Source of the DNA: Ktedonospora formicarum
GTDB taxonomy: Bacteria > Chloroflexota > Ktedonobacteria > Ktedonobacterales > Ktedonobacteraceae
Reading direction: 5' to 3'
Length of the DNA: 64,000 bases
Assembly (NCBI RefSeq): GCF_016587355.1
Contig: NZ_BNJF01000002.1
Span: forward strand, 124,001-188,000
Shown here: one piece after another, positions 1-9,272 of the stretch
How positions within the stretch are numbered: position 1 is the first letter of the stretch
How the letters are laid out: every line of letters starts with the position of its first letter
Made by a program: the position numbers and the translations under genes
The notes under the pieces: generated by a model
Told to the model about the DNA's origin: nothing
The model's database searches: none
The model's input: the letters and a program-made list of their open reading frames with translations, nothing else

Positions 1-248
1 CGCATTTCCTCGTCCATCCTAGTACGACGAGTCTCGACGTATGTTATCTCCAGGATCTCTTCACCGCTCCGGAGGCGCGCGGCAAGGGAGTGGCTCGCGC
101 ATTGATTGCCGCCGTGGCGGACTGGGCACAAGCTCGCGGGTGTATCCGTGTATACTGGCATACTCAGGCGTCTAACAGCACAGCCCGGCACCTCTACGAT
201 AAGGTAGCCAAAAACCGTGGCTTTATCCAGTATCGGATGGACCTATAG
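1..248 (+). CDS. GNAT family N-acetyltransferase, C-terminal part
   Basis: The open frame enters from the left edge and ends with TAG at 246-248, leaving about 81 residues. It contains the acetyl-CoA pyrophosphate-binding motif of GNAT enzymes (APEARGKGVARALI) followed by the usual C-terminal Asn/Tyr helix (SNSTARHLYDKV) and a final strand (GFIQYRMDL). The family transfers acetyl from acetyl-CoA to an amine; the substrate cannot be told from this part. The start and the first half of the domain lie outside the window. Confidence 0.85.
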   Translation, partial: HFLVHPSTTSLDVCYLQDLFTAPEARGKGVARALIAAVADWAQARGCIRVYWHTQASNSTARHLYDKVAKNRGFIQYRMDL

Positions 249-284
249 CACTAGTGCTCGGCGAGAATCTTCCCTAGTAACATC

Positions 285-327
285 ATCAGGTGCTATTGAT
301 ATGTTAAACATATCAATAGCACCTGAT
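285..327. repeat. Perfect 21-bp inverted repeat with a 1-nt centre
   Basis: Left arm 285-305 and right arm 307-327 are exact reverse complements around a single A at 306. It lies between the GNAT stop and the SDR start. No T-run follows on either strand, so it is not a classic intrinsic terminator. A long operator, a cruciform-forming site or a small mobile-element remnant are all possible. Confidence 0.8.
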
Positions 328-411
328 TTATATATTGGACATATCCTTCTAACTGAGCTAGAGTAGAGGCCAGAGAAACCGGAAGCTAGCGGAGAAATGG
401 AGTTCATCATC

Positions 412-1161
412 ATGACAGAACGACGAATCATCATTATCACAGGGGGCGGGAGCGGCATCGGGCGGGCTTGCGCACGAGAGTTCGCGCAAAAGGACGAGCA
501 GGTTGTCATCCTGGGGCGGAGCGCGGAGAAACTTCAGCGCTGTGCTCAGGAGGAGGGATACGACATCGCGTGGAAGCAGGCAGACGTTAGCCAGCGCGAA
601 CAGGTTGAGCGGGTAATCAATGAGATTGTCAGAGAATATGGGCGCATCGATGTCCTGGTGAATGCGGCAGGCTTCGTACTTGGCGCGACCACAGATATGC
701 CGCTCGCCGAGGCTGAGGCGAACTGGGATGCCGTACAGGAAACCAATCTCAAGGGTAGTTTCTTGATGACCGTCGCTGCCGCTCCCCACATGCCGCGCCC
801 CGGTGGTAGGATTATCTATATCAGCTCTATCGCAGCCTTTACTGGAGGGAGTCGGGCGGGCTCAACAGCCTATGCAGCCGCGAAAGCGGGTGTGCTGGGC
901 CTGACCTATGGATTCGCGCGCGAACTAAGTGAGCGGGGTATCACAGTCAACGCCATCGCCCCCGGCTTCATCGCCAATACCGAATTCACCTGTAACTGGA
1001 CCGACGAGAAGATCCAGGGCATCATCGCGCAAACCCCTGTAGGTCGCGGTGGTAGCGCCAAGGATATCGCGGCCTCAGTAAGTTATCTGGCCTCGCCCTC
1101 CTCTTCATTCGTCACAGGAGAGGTCCTGAACGTCAACGGAGGCTGGCTCTTCGGTCGCTAG
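412..1161 (+). CDS. SDR family NAD(P)-dependent oxidoreductase
   Basis: Classical short-chain dehydrogenase/reductase of about 249 residues, the usual length. It has the N-terminal cofactor motif TGGGSGIG, the NAA(G) motif (VNAAG), the catalytic Ser strand (IIYISSIAAF), the catalytic YxxxK (AYAAAKAG) and the C-terminal NGGW. Such enzymes reduce ketones or oxidise secondary alcohols with NAD(P)H in the cytoplasm; the closest broad group is 3-oxoacyl-ACP reductase-like, but the substrate is unknown. I chose ATG 412 because GGAG lies 9 nt upstream; an in-frame ATG at 397 would add five residues but leaves almost no spacing to its GGAGAA. It appears monocistronic. Confidence 0.88.
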   Translation: MTERRIIIITGGGSGIGRACAREFAQKDEQVVILGRSAEKLQRCAQEEGYDIAWKQADVSQREQVERVINEIVREYGRIDVLVNAAGFVLGATTDMPLAEAEANWDAVQETNLKGSFLMTVAAAPHMPRPGGRIIYISSIAAFTGGSRAGSTAYAAAKAGVLGLTYGFARELSERGITVNAIAPGFIANTEFTCNWTDEKIQGIIAQTPVGRGGSAKDIAASVSYLASPSSSFVTGEVLNVNGGWLFGR

Positions 1162-1365
1162 CATTCCCTTGTATAGGCTCGAAACGCATGTTATACTCAA
1201 TATACAACACTCAGGTTACTCGCCTCTACATCGCTTCAAGTGGTGGACGAGTGACCGATATCGCAAGCTCATAATCTCATCGCAGCAGTTCGCGCGGAGG
1301 GCGAGCACGCGAAGGAAACATTCACGCTGGAAGAGGTTGAGCCTGTAACCCCTTCCCCGGCTAAA

Positions 1366-1557
1366 TTGGAGGTCCTGGCAATGGCGTACACATCCCGGGA
1401 GGCAAGGAATCTCACGATTGGCGAGATCGGGCGGATGCGGCCCGAACAACTCCGCGATCTCAAGGCGCTGCCCACAGTCTCTGTGGACTTGCAGGCCCAC
1501 CAGAAGAAGGCCTTCAACGATCGAGCTGAGAACCTCGGCATCTCCGAACGGGTGTAG
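1366..1557 (+). CDS. Small hypothetical ORF, possibly a gene remnant
   Basis: A 63-codon frame opening with TTG, open back to about 1255 without a convincing start. The product is charged (TIGEIGRMRPEQLRDLKALP) and predicted mostly helical. GGAG lies inside the first codons rather than at a useful distance. A strong hairpin follows at 1587. I do not recognise the family; it may be the tail of a decayed gene. Confidence 0.25.
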   Translation: MEVLAMAYTSREARNLTIGEIGRMRPEQLRDLKALPTVSVDLQAHQKKAFNDRAENLGISERV

Positions 1558-1586
1558 CTGACCGTCAACGCCAGCAGCACCAATGA

Positions 1587-1615
1587 GCGTGCCTGGGGAG
1601 CTTCCCCAGGCACGC
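1587..1615. terminator. Hairpin terminator between convergent genes
   Basis: Arms 1587-1599 and 1603-1615 pair perfectly (13 bp, GC-rich) around a 3-nt loop. The hairpin lies between the + strand small ORF and the 3' end of the - strand TIR-NACHT gene. Only a short T4 follows on the + strand, so termination could be bidirectional or weak. Confidence 0.6.
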
Positions 1616-1661
1616 CAGCCGTTTTGGCATCTCTACTACATTATGAACTGACTCCTGCCAA

Positions 1662-3887
1662 TTATTCACCTTGTCCTTCTCCTGATATGCGTTCAGTAGG
1701 GGCAGATTCATTTTGCGCGGCAAAATACTCTAGCAGCAATTGATGAATAAACTGGTAGTTTCCACCTAAATGACTGAGCAGGTGGCGGGCGCGAGCATCT
1801 TCGAGGAAGGCTGTAGCATGTAAGGGAAAAATGCCCGCACGCCACAGCCAGAAACGGATCAGGTAATGCCGAACAAGTGGGCAAAAGAGGTAAATCATCA
1901 AGCCCATCAATATGCCAGTCAGTGCTCCTATGAGCGTTCCGGCGAGCACAAATGTGAGCCCTCTAGCCACAAAAGTTGCAAGGCCTCCGGCCATAGTGAA
2001 AATTGCCGCGCAGATTCCCACGATTGCTAGCGTTATGATTGGATCGTCCCCTATATGGAAGAGGCCATGAGCGAAAGAAAAGCGAATATTGGTCGTCGCA
2101 GGAAGGAGATGGACTTCGACATATTGTTTCGGAACTACATCCAGGTCACGCTCAATAATTACTGTAGTATCTGGTGCTTCTATCACTCCTCCAACAAACC
2201 CTCCAGCTAATACAAAGATCAGCACCTCAACAAGCACAATTATGAGTATGCCTGTAGGATTGAGGAACAAAGCGAAGGCCAGGGCAAAGATCAGCGTCCC
2301 TAGTAGTCCAACGACTAGTCCCAGGCTCCATTCATACCACTTGTAGAGGCGAGGCCATTGGTCAAGCCAGTCAGATTGCAGAATTTCTAACTCAAATGCT
2401 GTCAAGTTGTGTTTACTCATCTGTTCGGCGAGATAGCTTAACCAGGAACGTGTCTGATCCAGCGTATAGCGTTTGACTGGCCTATCCTGTTTGCTCTGTC
2501 GTACCGCTCCTTTTTCACGCACCATACGCTCAACATAGTCGGTCCAGATACTCTCTACAAGTCGGATCTGTTCAAATGGTAGGTTGTGAGGAGTCACTCC
2601 ACGATACACTAATATCATCACATTGAGCATTAAAGGCGTGGTAATGAGATCTTGTAAGGCAGGATTTGTGATAAGTGCATCATGTAAACCCGAAAGTGTT
2701 GGTCCACATTTTCGGATCACATTTTCGGCCTGGACTGTCGTGAGAGGCTGTACAATCACTGCGTTCTGGAGCAACAGTTGCTCTTTCATAGAAGCAACAT
2801 CATACTCGGCCTTGCGGCTACATACAACTAAAGGCATGCCAAACCTGGAACGGCGAAAGATATTGATCGCGGCAATACACTGGGGACGTGCAAGTTCTTC
2901 CATCTCATCTAGACCATCGAACAGTGGAAGCACCTGCCCCTCTTCAATCCAGCGCTCTCCTAACTTGCGAGGCACATTGTAGATTCGAGCAAGTTGCTCT
3001 GCCAGCCACATATTAAGGGATAAGCTACTTCCTCCCCACGAGGATAATGGCACAATTATCGGTAGGGGGTACGCAGTATCTGCCTCCGCTCGCGCAATAA
3101 GATCCATCGCTAGATGGAGTAAAAGCGTCGATTTGCCCACACCCGGCACACCAAGGATGAGCAATTCTCCTTCAGCCTGATCAAAAACGGAGAGAATTGA
3201 AGTTCCTTCAGGAAGCGGGCGTTCGGCGCGGTCAGGAAGTTGATGCAGGAGATGGGATGCGTTAAATACACTCTCCGGTCGCTCAGAGAGCCCCAATTCA
3301 ATCCAGGTGATGCCTTGCAATAATCCATCGAGCAATGTCTGATAGGTTCGGCGTAGGAGTCGGAGTATACGCTCCCGTTCAGAGGCTCCCACAACAGGGG
3401 TATTCCTACGAGCCGGCAGGCCGAGCAGGCGTTGTAATCCTCGAACGGCTTGCTGCCAGCCTTCATCTGGCGAAGCCCATGTCGTAATTGCAATTCCATT
3501 GGCGGGTAATGATGTGAATGTCCCTAATTCTGACTCCTCCCAGGCGACTGGGCGCACTATAAGGGGAATAATATGCGTGCCATTCCTCAACTTCCGCTCG
3601 ACAGCCTCATGCATAAGAGCACGACAGGTATCGTCGGCAAAGAAATCCGCGCTCAACAGCAAGATCACACCATCTGCCCGTTCTAGATGGCTGGCTAACT
3701 CGGACATACGCTCGGCTCCAGCCGAAATCTGACGTTCAGACCAACAGGTGAGGAGTCCAGCTTGTTGAAGAGGTAACAGATGAGCTTCCCACTGGGAGAG
3801 CAAAGGCCCATCAGATAAAGCAGCCACACACATGAGAGAGAAAGGGCGAGCCTCTCTCTGATGCTGCTGAAGCACAGTACTGCTCAC
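1662..3887 (-). CDS. TIR-NACHT NTPase with C-terminal membrane segments
   Basis: A 741-residue STAND-type protein. Residues about 15-157 form a TIR-like domain (LSADFFADDTC, then IIPLIVRPVAW). A NACHT NTPase follows, with Walker A GVPGVGKST at about 246-254 and Walker B VLPLFDGLDEM at about 319-329. From about residue 515 there are several hydrophobic helices in two clusters, and the C-terminus has the FIHQLLLEYFA motif common after bacterial NACHT modules. TIR domains signal by protein contacts or NAD+ cleavage, and NACHT modules oligomerise on sensing a ligand. Here the sensor would be membrane-anchored. Four residues after the conserved Cys, where NADase TIRs usually carry Glu, I read Met, so NADase activity is doubtful. 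A role in phage defence or stress signalling is inference only. No partner gene is adjacent. Confidence 0.85.
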   Translation of the reverse strand: MSSTVLQQHQREARPFSLMCVAALSDGPLLSQWEAHLLPLQQAGLLTCWSERQISAGAERMSELASHLERADGVILLLSADFFADDTCRALMHEAVERKLRNGTHIIPLIVRPVAWEESELGTFTSLPANGIAITTWASPDEGWQQAVRGLQRLLGLPARRNTPVVGASERERILRLLRRTYQTLLDGLLQGITWIELGLSERPESVFNASHLLHQLPDRAERPLPEGTSILSVFDQAEGELLILGVPGVGKSTLLLHLAMDLIARAEADTAYPLPIIVPLSSWGGSSLSLNMWLAEQLARIYNVPRKLGERWIEEGQVLPLFDGLDEMEELARPQCIAAINIFRRSRFGMPLVVCSRKAEYDVASMKEQLLLQNAVIVQPLTTVQAENVIRKCGPTLSGLHDALITNPALQDLITTPLMLNVMILVYRGVTPHNLPFEQIRLVESIWTDYVERMVREKGAVRQSKQDRPVKRYTLDQTRSWLSYLAEQMSKHNLTAFELEILQSDWLDQWPRLYKWYEWSLGLVVGLLGTLIFALAFALFLNPTGILIIVLVEVLIFVLAGGFVGGVIEAPDTTVIIERDLDVVPKQYVEVHLLPATTNIRFSFAHGLFHIGDDPIITLAIVGICAAIFTMAGGLATFVARGLTFVLAGTLIGALTGILMGLMIYLFCPLVRHYLIRFWLWRAGIFPLHATAFLEDARARHLLSHLGGNYQFIHQLLLEYFAAQNESAPTERISGEGQGE

Positions 3888-4044
3888 GTTTCTGTTTCTC
3901 TCTCATTGCTGTCAATGTACTCTCAAACAGTAAACCTGCAAGAGCAGCAAATAGGTCTTACCCATTAGCCAACTTGATACAAAGTATTCAATTAATAAGG
4001 TTCAACAGTAGTATACCAGATGCGAAGCGGTTATCCCAGGGATC

Positions 4045-4416
4045 TTAGAAACGAACAAGAGCGAAGCGTCCAAAAGCGACAAAAAAAGCCAGCAGGAAAA
4101 TGACGGAATTGAAGATGATGTTTGAGAACTCCTTGCGCTTAGCATGGAAGATACTGGCATAGATCATGACAAGGCACAGGCCAAGAGCGGCAACAATGGT
4201 CAGGTCAGTCAAGATATGAGTAACTCCGGGGAGGATCAGACCAAGAGAGCCCAGCGCCTCGCATGCCCCAATGTAACGGACAACGAACGGGCGCGTCTCC
4301 TTGATCCAGGTGAAACTCTTTTCGAGCGAGCTTATCGGCGAAAAAAGCTTCATACCGCCAACCCAAATAAAGAACAATGCGAGCAGGGCTTGTAATATCC
4401 AGAGTGCTATATTCAT
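4045..4416 (-). CDS. DoxX family membrane protein
   Basis: About 123 residues with four hydrophobic helices and the DoxX pattern (GGMKLFSP near the first helix, then ACEALGSLGLILPG). DoxX-like proteins are small integral membrane proteins, some linked to thiosulfate oxidation or redox homeostasis; the role of this one is not known. The frame extends to an ATG at 4569, but the extra 51 residues are not DoxX-like, so I start at the Met of MNIALW. It stands alone between the NACHT gene and a noncoding stretch. Confidence 0.75.
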   Translation of the reverse strand: MNIALWILQALLALFFIWVGGMKLFSPISSLEKSFTWIKETRPFVVRYIGACEALGSLGLILPGVTHILTDLTIVAALGLCLVMIYASIFHAKRKEFSNIIFNSVIFLLAFFVAFGRFALVRF

Positions 4417-5044
4417 TTTTTCTACTTCTTTCTCAAGGGGTAATGAGGCTGGGACATGAATGCTGCACCAGGCGCGATCAGTAGCCACGTGAGCCGCCTC
4501 CACTCTTCGTTCATCTCTCGTCAACAACGGGTGACTTCCCAACTCTATAATAGTAGCACGATTTATCAATACTACGCTACTTATGGAGCATGCCGAGGAG
4601 CATAAGTCGTCTCGATGGACTCGGCGCAGGCGAAAGCTCTGCGCCTACATATAGAGGGGAACATGTACGCGTTAGAGGCCCCAAATGGCATCGGCATCCG
4701 ATGTTTTTAGGTTTGTTAGAAATGGTAGGATAAATAATCTTTTGAAGGGGTTCTCATCATCTACGGCAAACTCCGCTTTGGTCGTTTCTTTGGGTATCTT
4801 AACCACATCCAAAAAATTAAAAAGGTAGACAACGAGTATTTTTCGCTGGCTGACGCGTCATCAGTATGACCCAAGCCAGGTGGAGATGCAAAACAGAGAT
4901 GCAGTGATGTGCAGCAAGGCCGCCAGATTCAGGCAGGGCATTCAACGCCGAATTGATCCGCAAGAATCTGGTCTGTGATGGCGGCAGCAGCTGTTTCGGT
5001 CATCATCGTCTCAGTTGGCGCGCGTGGCATGAGCGTCAAACTGT
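4417..5044. other. Gene-poor stretch upstream of DoxX
   Basis: No convincing gene. It holds one copy of a palindromic repeat (4621-4648), a short hairpin near 4689-4703 followed by T5, and a short - strand frame (about 33 codons, ending near 4939) with a coding-like look but no recognisable family. Confidence 0.4.
4621..4648 (-). repeat. Dispersed palindromic intergenic repeat, copy A
   Basis: Read on the - strand it gives GTAGGCGCAG, a short loop containing GCTTT, and CCTGCGCC. It matches the + strand sequence at 7910-7937 at 24 of 28 positions, with changes mainly in the loop, so the stem is conserved. This resembles a REP-type intergenic repeat. Confidence 0.55.
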
Positions 5045-7615
5045 TCAGTCATCCTTCATGAGAGGAAGGGTCACCGTAAAGGTCGAGCCTTTTCCAACAG
5101 CGCTGTCCACTGTGATGGTTCCTCCATGATGTTTGACGATCTCAGCCACAATATAGAGCCCCATGCCCAGGCCCGGAATCGCTTTCCGCTTGGAATCAGC
5201 GACCCGATAGAACCGCTCAAAAATTTTGTCGTGCAGCTCTCGCGGGATGCCCAGGCCATGATCGTGGACACAGATCGTGACCGCATCGTCGGAGGCGGAG
5301 AGATCCATCTCAACGGTCCTGACATCTGGCGAATACTTGATGGCATTGCTCAGCAGGTTGGTAAAGACCTGTCCCAGCCGATCACGATCCGCTAGGAGGC
5401 TGACCTCCACTGCGCCACGCTCCAGGATGGTATAGCTTGGATGGAGGTGATGGATGGTGGCGGTGACCTCCCGCAACAACTCGTTGAGGTCCACCTGCTC
5501 CCGGACATACTCCAGCCTACCAGCCTGGATCTTGGAGACATCCAGTAACTCTCTAATCAGACGTTCGAGTTGTTTGACGGGACCCTCCACCCGGGAAAGC
5601 GCGGTGGCGGCCTCGTGCTGGGATTGCTTTTCCAGTCGTTTGCGCACCAGTTGGGTCTGCATCTTCATGGTGGTGAGCGGGTTTCTCAGTTCATGGCTGG
5701 CCATGCTGATAAAGGCATCTTTGCGTTGTTCCAACTCCTTACGCGCCGAATTATCCAGTACAAAGGAGACCATCTGCCACGGTTGGTCCTGGAAGATCAC
5801 GCCACCCACCAACACGGGAAGGCGGCTGCCATCTTTACACACCAATTCGGTTTCAAAGGGGGTGGTCTGCCCGCGTGCAGTAAGCTCCTGGATCGAGTGC
5901 TCGAAGAGCGGCGCTTGTTCTGGAGATGCGATGTTCATACGGCTCAACGTTCGGCTCTGCACCTCTTCTCGGGTATAACCAGTCATGCGAAGAAACGCCT
6001 CATTGGCGTCCACGATCACTTCTCCTTCCATCTCGACAGAAGTAATGCCGATAATATTGGAGTCTATGAGGGCGCGAATACACTCCTGACTCTGGCGTAA
6101 AGCTTCCTCCGTTCGTTTCTGCTCCTCAATGTCAGTGCTGGTACCAAACCAGTTGACGATTTGACCTCCTTCATCGCGCATCGGCATGGCGCGCGTTAAG
6201 AACCAGCGATACTCTCCATTCTGGCCATTTTTGAGACGCTCTTCGTGCTCAAACATGGTTCCCATATCCAGGGCATGCTGCCAGTGGGCTCGGGTGCCTT
6301 CCTGATCAGCAGGATGGATGAACTGGAGATGAGCCATGCGGTCGTTTTGCACGTGTTCAAGCGTGAACCCGGTATAGTCTTGCCAGCGCTGGTTTGTATA
6401 GTCGTGCTGGCCATCGGGTCGTGCCACCCATACCATCTGCGGCACCGTTTCGGCCAGCACGCGCAAGCTCTCTCGGCTTTCTTTGAGCTGCTGCTCCGCC
6501 TGCTTCTTCTCATCGATGTCGGTACTGGTGCCAAACCACTTGAGAATCTGGCCTCTTTCATCACGCACAGGCATGGCGCGGGCTAAGAACCAGCGATACT
6601 CCCCAGTCGTGCCCTGATGCAGGCGCACTTCCGTTTCATACACCCCGCCGGTCTGGACAGCGTGCTGCCACGCGGTACGTGCGCGGTGCCGGTCTTCCGG
6701 ATGCAGTGTCTGCATCCATCCCTCCCCCTGGGCCTCTGCGGTGCTCTGACCGCTATAGTCGTGCCAGCGTTGATTAAACAAGTCATGAAATCCGTCTGGT
6801 TGCGTGGTCCAGACCAGCTGAGGTATGGCATCGATGAGGGCATGGATTTCAGCTTCGGCTCGCTTGCGCTCAGTGATGTCGATGCCGGCGATGACGAGGT
6901 ACGCGATGTGGTGATCTGCATCCCTGTGGGGAGTGACCGCGACATCCAGGTGACGGTCCAGGCCTTCCCTGGGGTGAATGATCGCCTCGAACCGCACGGT
7001 TTCACCTCTGCTGGCTCGCGCGATGGCGGCACGCAGTTGCTCTTGACTGGTCGGAGAAAAGGACCACCACCGGGTTTCGGTGAGCGGGTAACCAATGACC
7101 TCCTCGCGTCGGACGCGCGCCTCCACCAGGGGAGCCTCATTGATCTCCAGGACGATCCCCTCGGGGGTCAGAACGCCGACCCTGCTATACAAGCCATCCA
7201 GGTCCTCGATAGAGAGACGCTTGCCCTGGGGAACTGGCGCCTCTCGTCGGGCTGCGGCTCTGCCCTGGTGGACGTGCACCATCAGCCCCCCAACCGTGGG
7301 AGAGAGATGCACGTGCAGCCAGGTTCGGGTCATGGGAGACACATACTCCACTTCGCTTGGTGCTCGGGTATGTCTGGTCTGCTGGACGGCGTGGTAGAGT
7401 GCAGCGCTCACCAGTTGGTGAGCACCCCGCCAAAAGGGCTTGCCCACTATGTTCTCTCGTGTGACGCCGAGCAGGGCCTGCGCGCTCGCATTGGCATAGA
7501 CAATTGTGGCGGCGTCATCGACGAAAAATAGCGCACCTGGAAGCGTCTCAAGAAGTGTGAGGGGCATATCACTCGATGCAGGAATGACATGTTGGGTTTG
7601 TTTGGTATTCGACAT
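5045..7615 (-). CDS. Multi-PAS sensor histidine kinase
   Basis: About 856 residues. Five PAS-like domains run in series: a first with FVDDAATIVYANASA, a second of LEINEAPLVEARVRRE type, two near-duplicate PAS_3/PAC units (both with EYRWFLARAMP or EYRWFLTRAMP and WFGTSTDI) and a fifth with GYTREEV. The C-terminus has a HisKA domain with the phosphoacceptor in SMASHELRNPL and an HATPase_c domain (NLLSNAIKYSP, DHGLGIP, GLGMGLYIV). There are no transmembrane helices, so it should sense cytoplasmic redox, light or small ligands. GGGAG sits about 10 nt before the Met of MSNTKQ, so I prefer it over an ATG at 7648. No response regulator is adjacent. Confidence 0.92.
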   Translation of the reverse strand: MSNTKQTQHVIPASSDMPLTLLETLPGALFFVDDAATIVYANASAQALLGVTRENIVGKPFWRGAHQLVSAALYHAVQQTRHTRAPSEVEYVSPMTRTWLHVHLSPTVGGLMVHVHQGRAAARREAPVPQGKRLSIEDLDGLYSRVGVLTPEGIVLEINEAPLVEARVRREEVIGYPLTETRWWSFSPTSQEQLRAAIARASRGETVRFEAIIHPREGLDRHLDVAVTPHRDADHHIAYLVIAGIDITERKRAEAEIHALIDAIPQLVWTTQPDGFHDLFNQRWHDYSGQSTAEAQGEGWMQTLHPEDRHRARTAWQHAVQTGGVYETEVRLHQGTTGEYRWFLARAMPVRDERGQILKWFGTSTDIDEKKQAEQQLKESRESLRVLAETVPQMVWVARPDGQHDYTNQRWQDYTGFTLEHVQNDRMAHLQFIHPADQEGTRAHWQHALDMGTMFEHEERLKNGQNGEYRWFLTRAMPMRDEGGQIVNWFGTSTDIEEQKRTEEALRQSQECIRALIDSNIIGITSVEMEGEVIVDANEAFLRMTGYTREEVQSRTLSRMNIASPEQAPLFEHSIQELTARGQTTPFETELVCKDGSRLPVLVGGVIFQDQPWQMVSFVLDNSARKELEQRKDAFISMASHELRNPLTTMKMQTQLVRKRLEKQSQHEAATALSRVEGPVKQLERLIRELLDVSKIQAGRLEYVREQVDLNELLREVTATIHHLHPSYTILERGAVEVSLLADRDRLGQVFTNLLSNAIKYSPDVRTVEMDLSASDDAVTICVHDHGLGIPRELHDKIFERFYRVADSKRKAIPGLGMGLYIVAEIVKHHGGTITVDSAVGKGSTFTVTLPLMKDD

Positions 7616-7909
7616 CGTGCGGTAGCTCTCCCTTTCACATACCCCCATCCCTGAGAACGAAGACGCATTCCTGCTCTAAACTCAAGAAATATATTGCATA
7701 TGATGTGCTATATTTGAGAAACAAGCAAGCTGTACCATACTTTTGTCGGGGAAATCGCTCGTTCGTCTAGGTGCCCATGTGATATGTCAATAGTATCCTT
7801 ATCTAAACAGTAGGATGAACCTTAGTACCAGAATATGTAGGCATTGAGCTTTAGCCAACGCAGCACCCCAGCGACAATACTGTACTCCCCACTTAGACGC
7901 TCATCTTAA

Positions 7910-7937
7910 GTAGGCGCAGTGCTTTAACCTGCGCCGG
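7910..7937 (+). repeat. Dispersed palindromic intergenic repeat, copy B
   Basis: Partner of the copy at 4621-4648, in opposite orientation. The stem GGCGCAG/CTGCGCC is kept while the loop differs. The rest of the 427-nt gap 7616-8042 shows no gene. The two copies bracket the histidine kinase gene. Confidence 0.55.
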
Positions 7938-8042
7938 GCATTTCCCTCTACGTCAGCACTTCTCCGCTGCTACCCTCACCCTATCTCCTGCTCAGTTGTG
8001 ATACCATATGAAGGTCTATCTACTGGGAAGGATTAGCAAAAT

Positions 8043-8630
8043 ATGTCTATAGAATCGGCTTTTAGCCAGTTTCCTACGCTTACTACGGAGCGTCTAAGAT
8101 TACGCCAGATACGACCCAATGATGCGGAGTCGTTCTTTGAGATATTTTCGGATGAGGAAGCCATGCGCTACTACGGACATGAGCCTCATACGTCGATTGA
8201 GGAGACGCGCGCGCGGATACAACGCATTGGGGAGCAATATGAGCAGCGCGAAGCCCTGCGGTGGGGCATCACACTTAAGGATGATAATACAATTCTCGGT
8301 TCATGTGGCTTTCACCATCTCAGAGCTGACTTTAAGCTAGCCGAGACAGGCTACGAACTCAAGCGCTCCCATTGGGGCCAAGGCATCATGGCCGAGGCTG
8401 AGGCAGCGGTACTGGAATATGGTTTCAATGAGCTTGGCTTCCATCGCGTTGAGGCTATCATTGATATCGTCAATGGACGCTCGAAGGGCCTACTCCTCAA
8501 GTTGGGCTTCACCTACGAGGGGAATTTGCGCCAGCGCTTTTACTTCCAGGGTGGTTTCGAGGATGAGCACTTCTTCGGTCTCCTCAAGGAGGAGTGGAAC
8601 GCACGCGATAGAGCCACAGGAAAGGGGTAA
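8043..8630 (+). CDS. GNAT N-acetyltransferase, RimJ/RimL type
   Basis: 195 residues, typical length. It begins with the RimJ/RimL signature TERLRLRQIRPNDAE, has the strand ILGSCGFHHL, the acetyl-CoA motif region HWGQGIMAEAEAAVLEYGF and the end motif LLLKLGFTYEGNLRQ. Members acetylate the N-terminal amine of ribosomal proteins, or antibiotics and other amines; the target is unknown. GGAAGGAT precedes ATG 8043 at good spacing. The next gene starts 3 nt after its stop, so the two are probably co-transcribed. Confidence 0.9.
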   Translation: MSIESAFSQFPTLTTERLRLRQIRPNDAESFFEIFSDEEAMRYYGHEPHTSIEETRARIQRIGEQYEQREALRWGITLKDDNTILGSCGFHHLRADFKLAETGYELKRSHWGQGIMAEAEAAVLEYGFNELGFHRVEAIIDIVNGRSKGLLLKLGFTYEGNLRQRFYFQGGFEDEHFFGLLKEEWNARDRATGKG

Positions 8631-8633
8631 CAT

Positions 8634-9212
8634 ATGTTAGCATATGTTTTCTGGCATCAGCGAGCCGAAGAAGTTTCACGCGATGAGTATCAGCAACGGC
8701 TAATAGCCTATCACCAGATTCTACAAGAGCGCCAGCCAGAAGGTTTTCAGGGCTCATTCGTATTGGAGATGTCACATCTGCCCTGGATGCTAGAGGGACC
8801 CGAGGTCTACGAGGATTGGTATGTTGTCGAGAACTCGGCGGCTCTCGATCCACTGGATGAGGCAGCGGTATCAGGCATTTGCCGCGAACCCCATAACGCC
8901 GTGGCAAGGTTGGCAGGTGACGGTACAGGCGGGCTCTACCGCTTGAAGAGTGGTACATTCGACCGCCAGCAAGCGAGCGCCATTCGTCACGCAAGCTATT
9001 TCAAGAAACAGCCCGGCATGAGCTACGAGCAGCTATATGCCCTCTTAGACCAGAGCAATGTCGAGAGCCAGGGCATCCTCTGGCAGCGCCAGATGACGAT
9101 GGGTCCAGCCCGCGAATATTGCCTGCACTCAACTGAGGTAGCCGCACTCCCCGCCGAGCTAGAAATTGTCCACATCGAGGCACGCCCCATCTATACTCCA
9201 GAGGCCCAGTAA
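8634..9212 (+). CDS. Conserved-looking protein of unknown function
   Basis: 192 residues, soluble, no signal peptide. It begins MLAYVFWHQRAEEVSRDEYQ and has aromatic-rich segments (DWYVVENSAALDPLDEAAV), with two halves that could each be a ferredoxin-like alpha/beta fold of the dimeric alpha-beta-barrel kind; that is a guess from pattern only. A GGAAAGGGG site precedes ATG 8634, which lies 3 nt after the acetyltransferase stop, so the two form an operon. I do not recognise the family. Confidence 0.7.
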   Translation: MLAYVFWHQRAEEVSRDEYQQRLIAYHQILQERQPEGFQGSFVLEMSHLPWMLEGPEVYEDWYVVENSAALDPLDEAAVSGICREPHNAVARLAGDGTGGLYRLKSGTFDRQQASAIRHASYFKKQPGMSYEQLYALLDQSNVESQGILWQRQMTMGPAREYCLHSTEVAALPAELEIVHIEARPIYTPEAQ

Positions 9213-9217
9213 TGAAA

Positions 9218-9255
9218 GAGATCATACACTGCGGCAAATCGCGGCGTATGATCTC
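9218..9255. terminator. Hairpin between convergent genes
   Basis: Arms 9218-9227 and 9246-9255 are a perfect 10-bp inverted repeat. It lies between the stop of the + strand hypothetical gene (9212) and the stop of the - strand kinase gene (9273), where a bidirectional terminator is expected. No long T-run is present. Confidence 0.55.
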
Positions 9256-9272
9256 CGCTCCCAAGATACTAA

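Noticed and set aside
6617..7531. 304-codon + strand frame inside the PAS kinase region
   Set aside because: It is antisense to well-conserved PAS domains, has no ribosome site and no family features.
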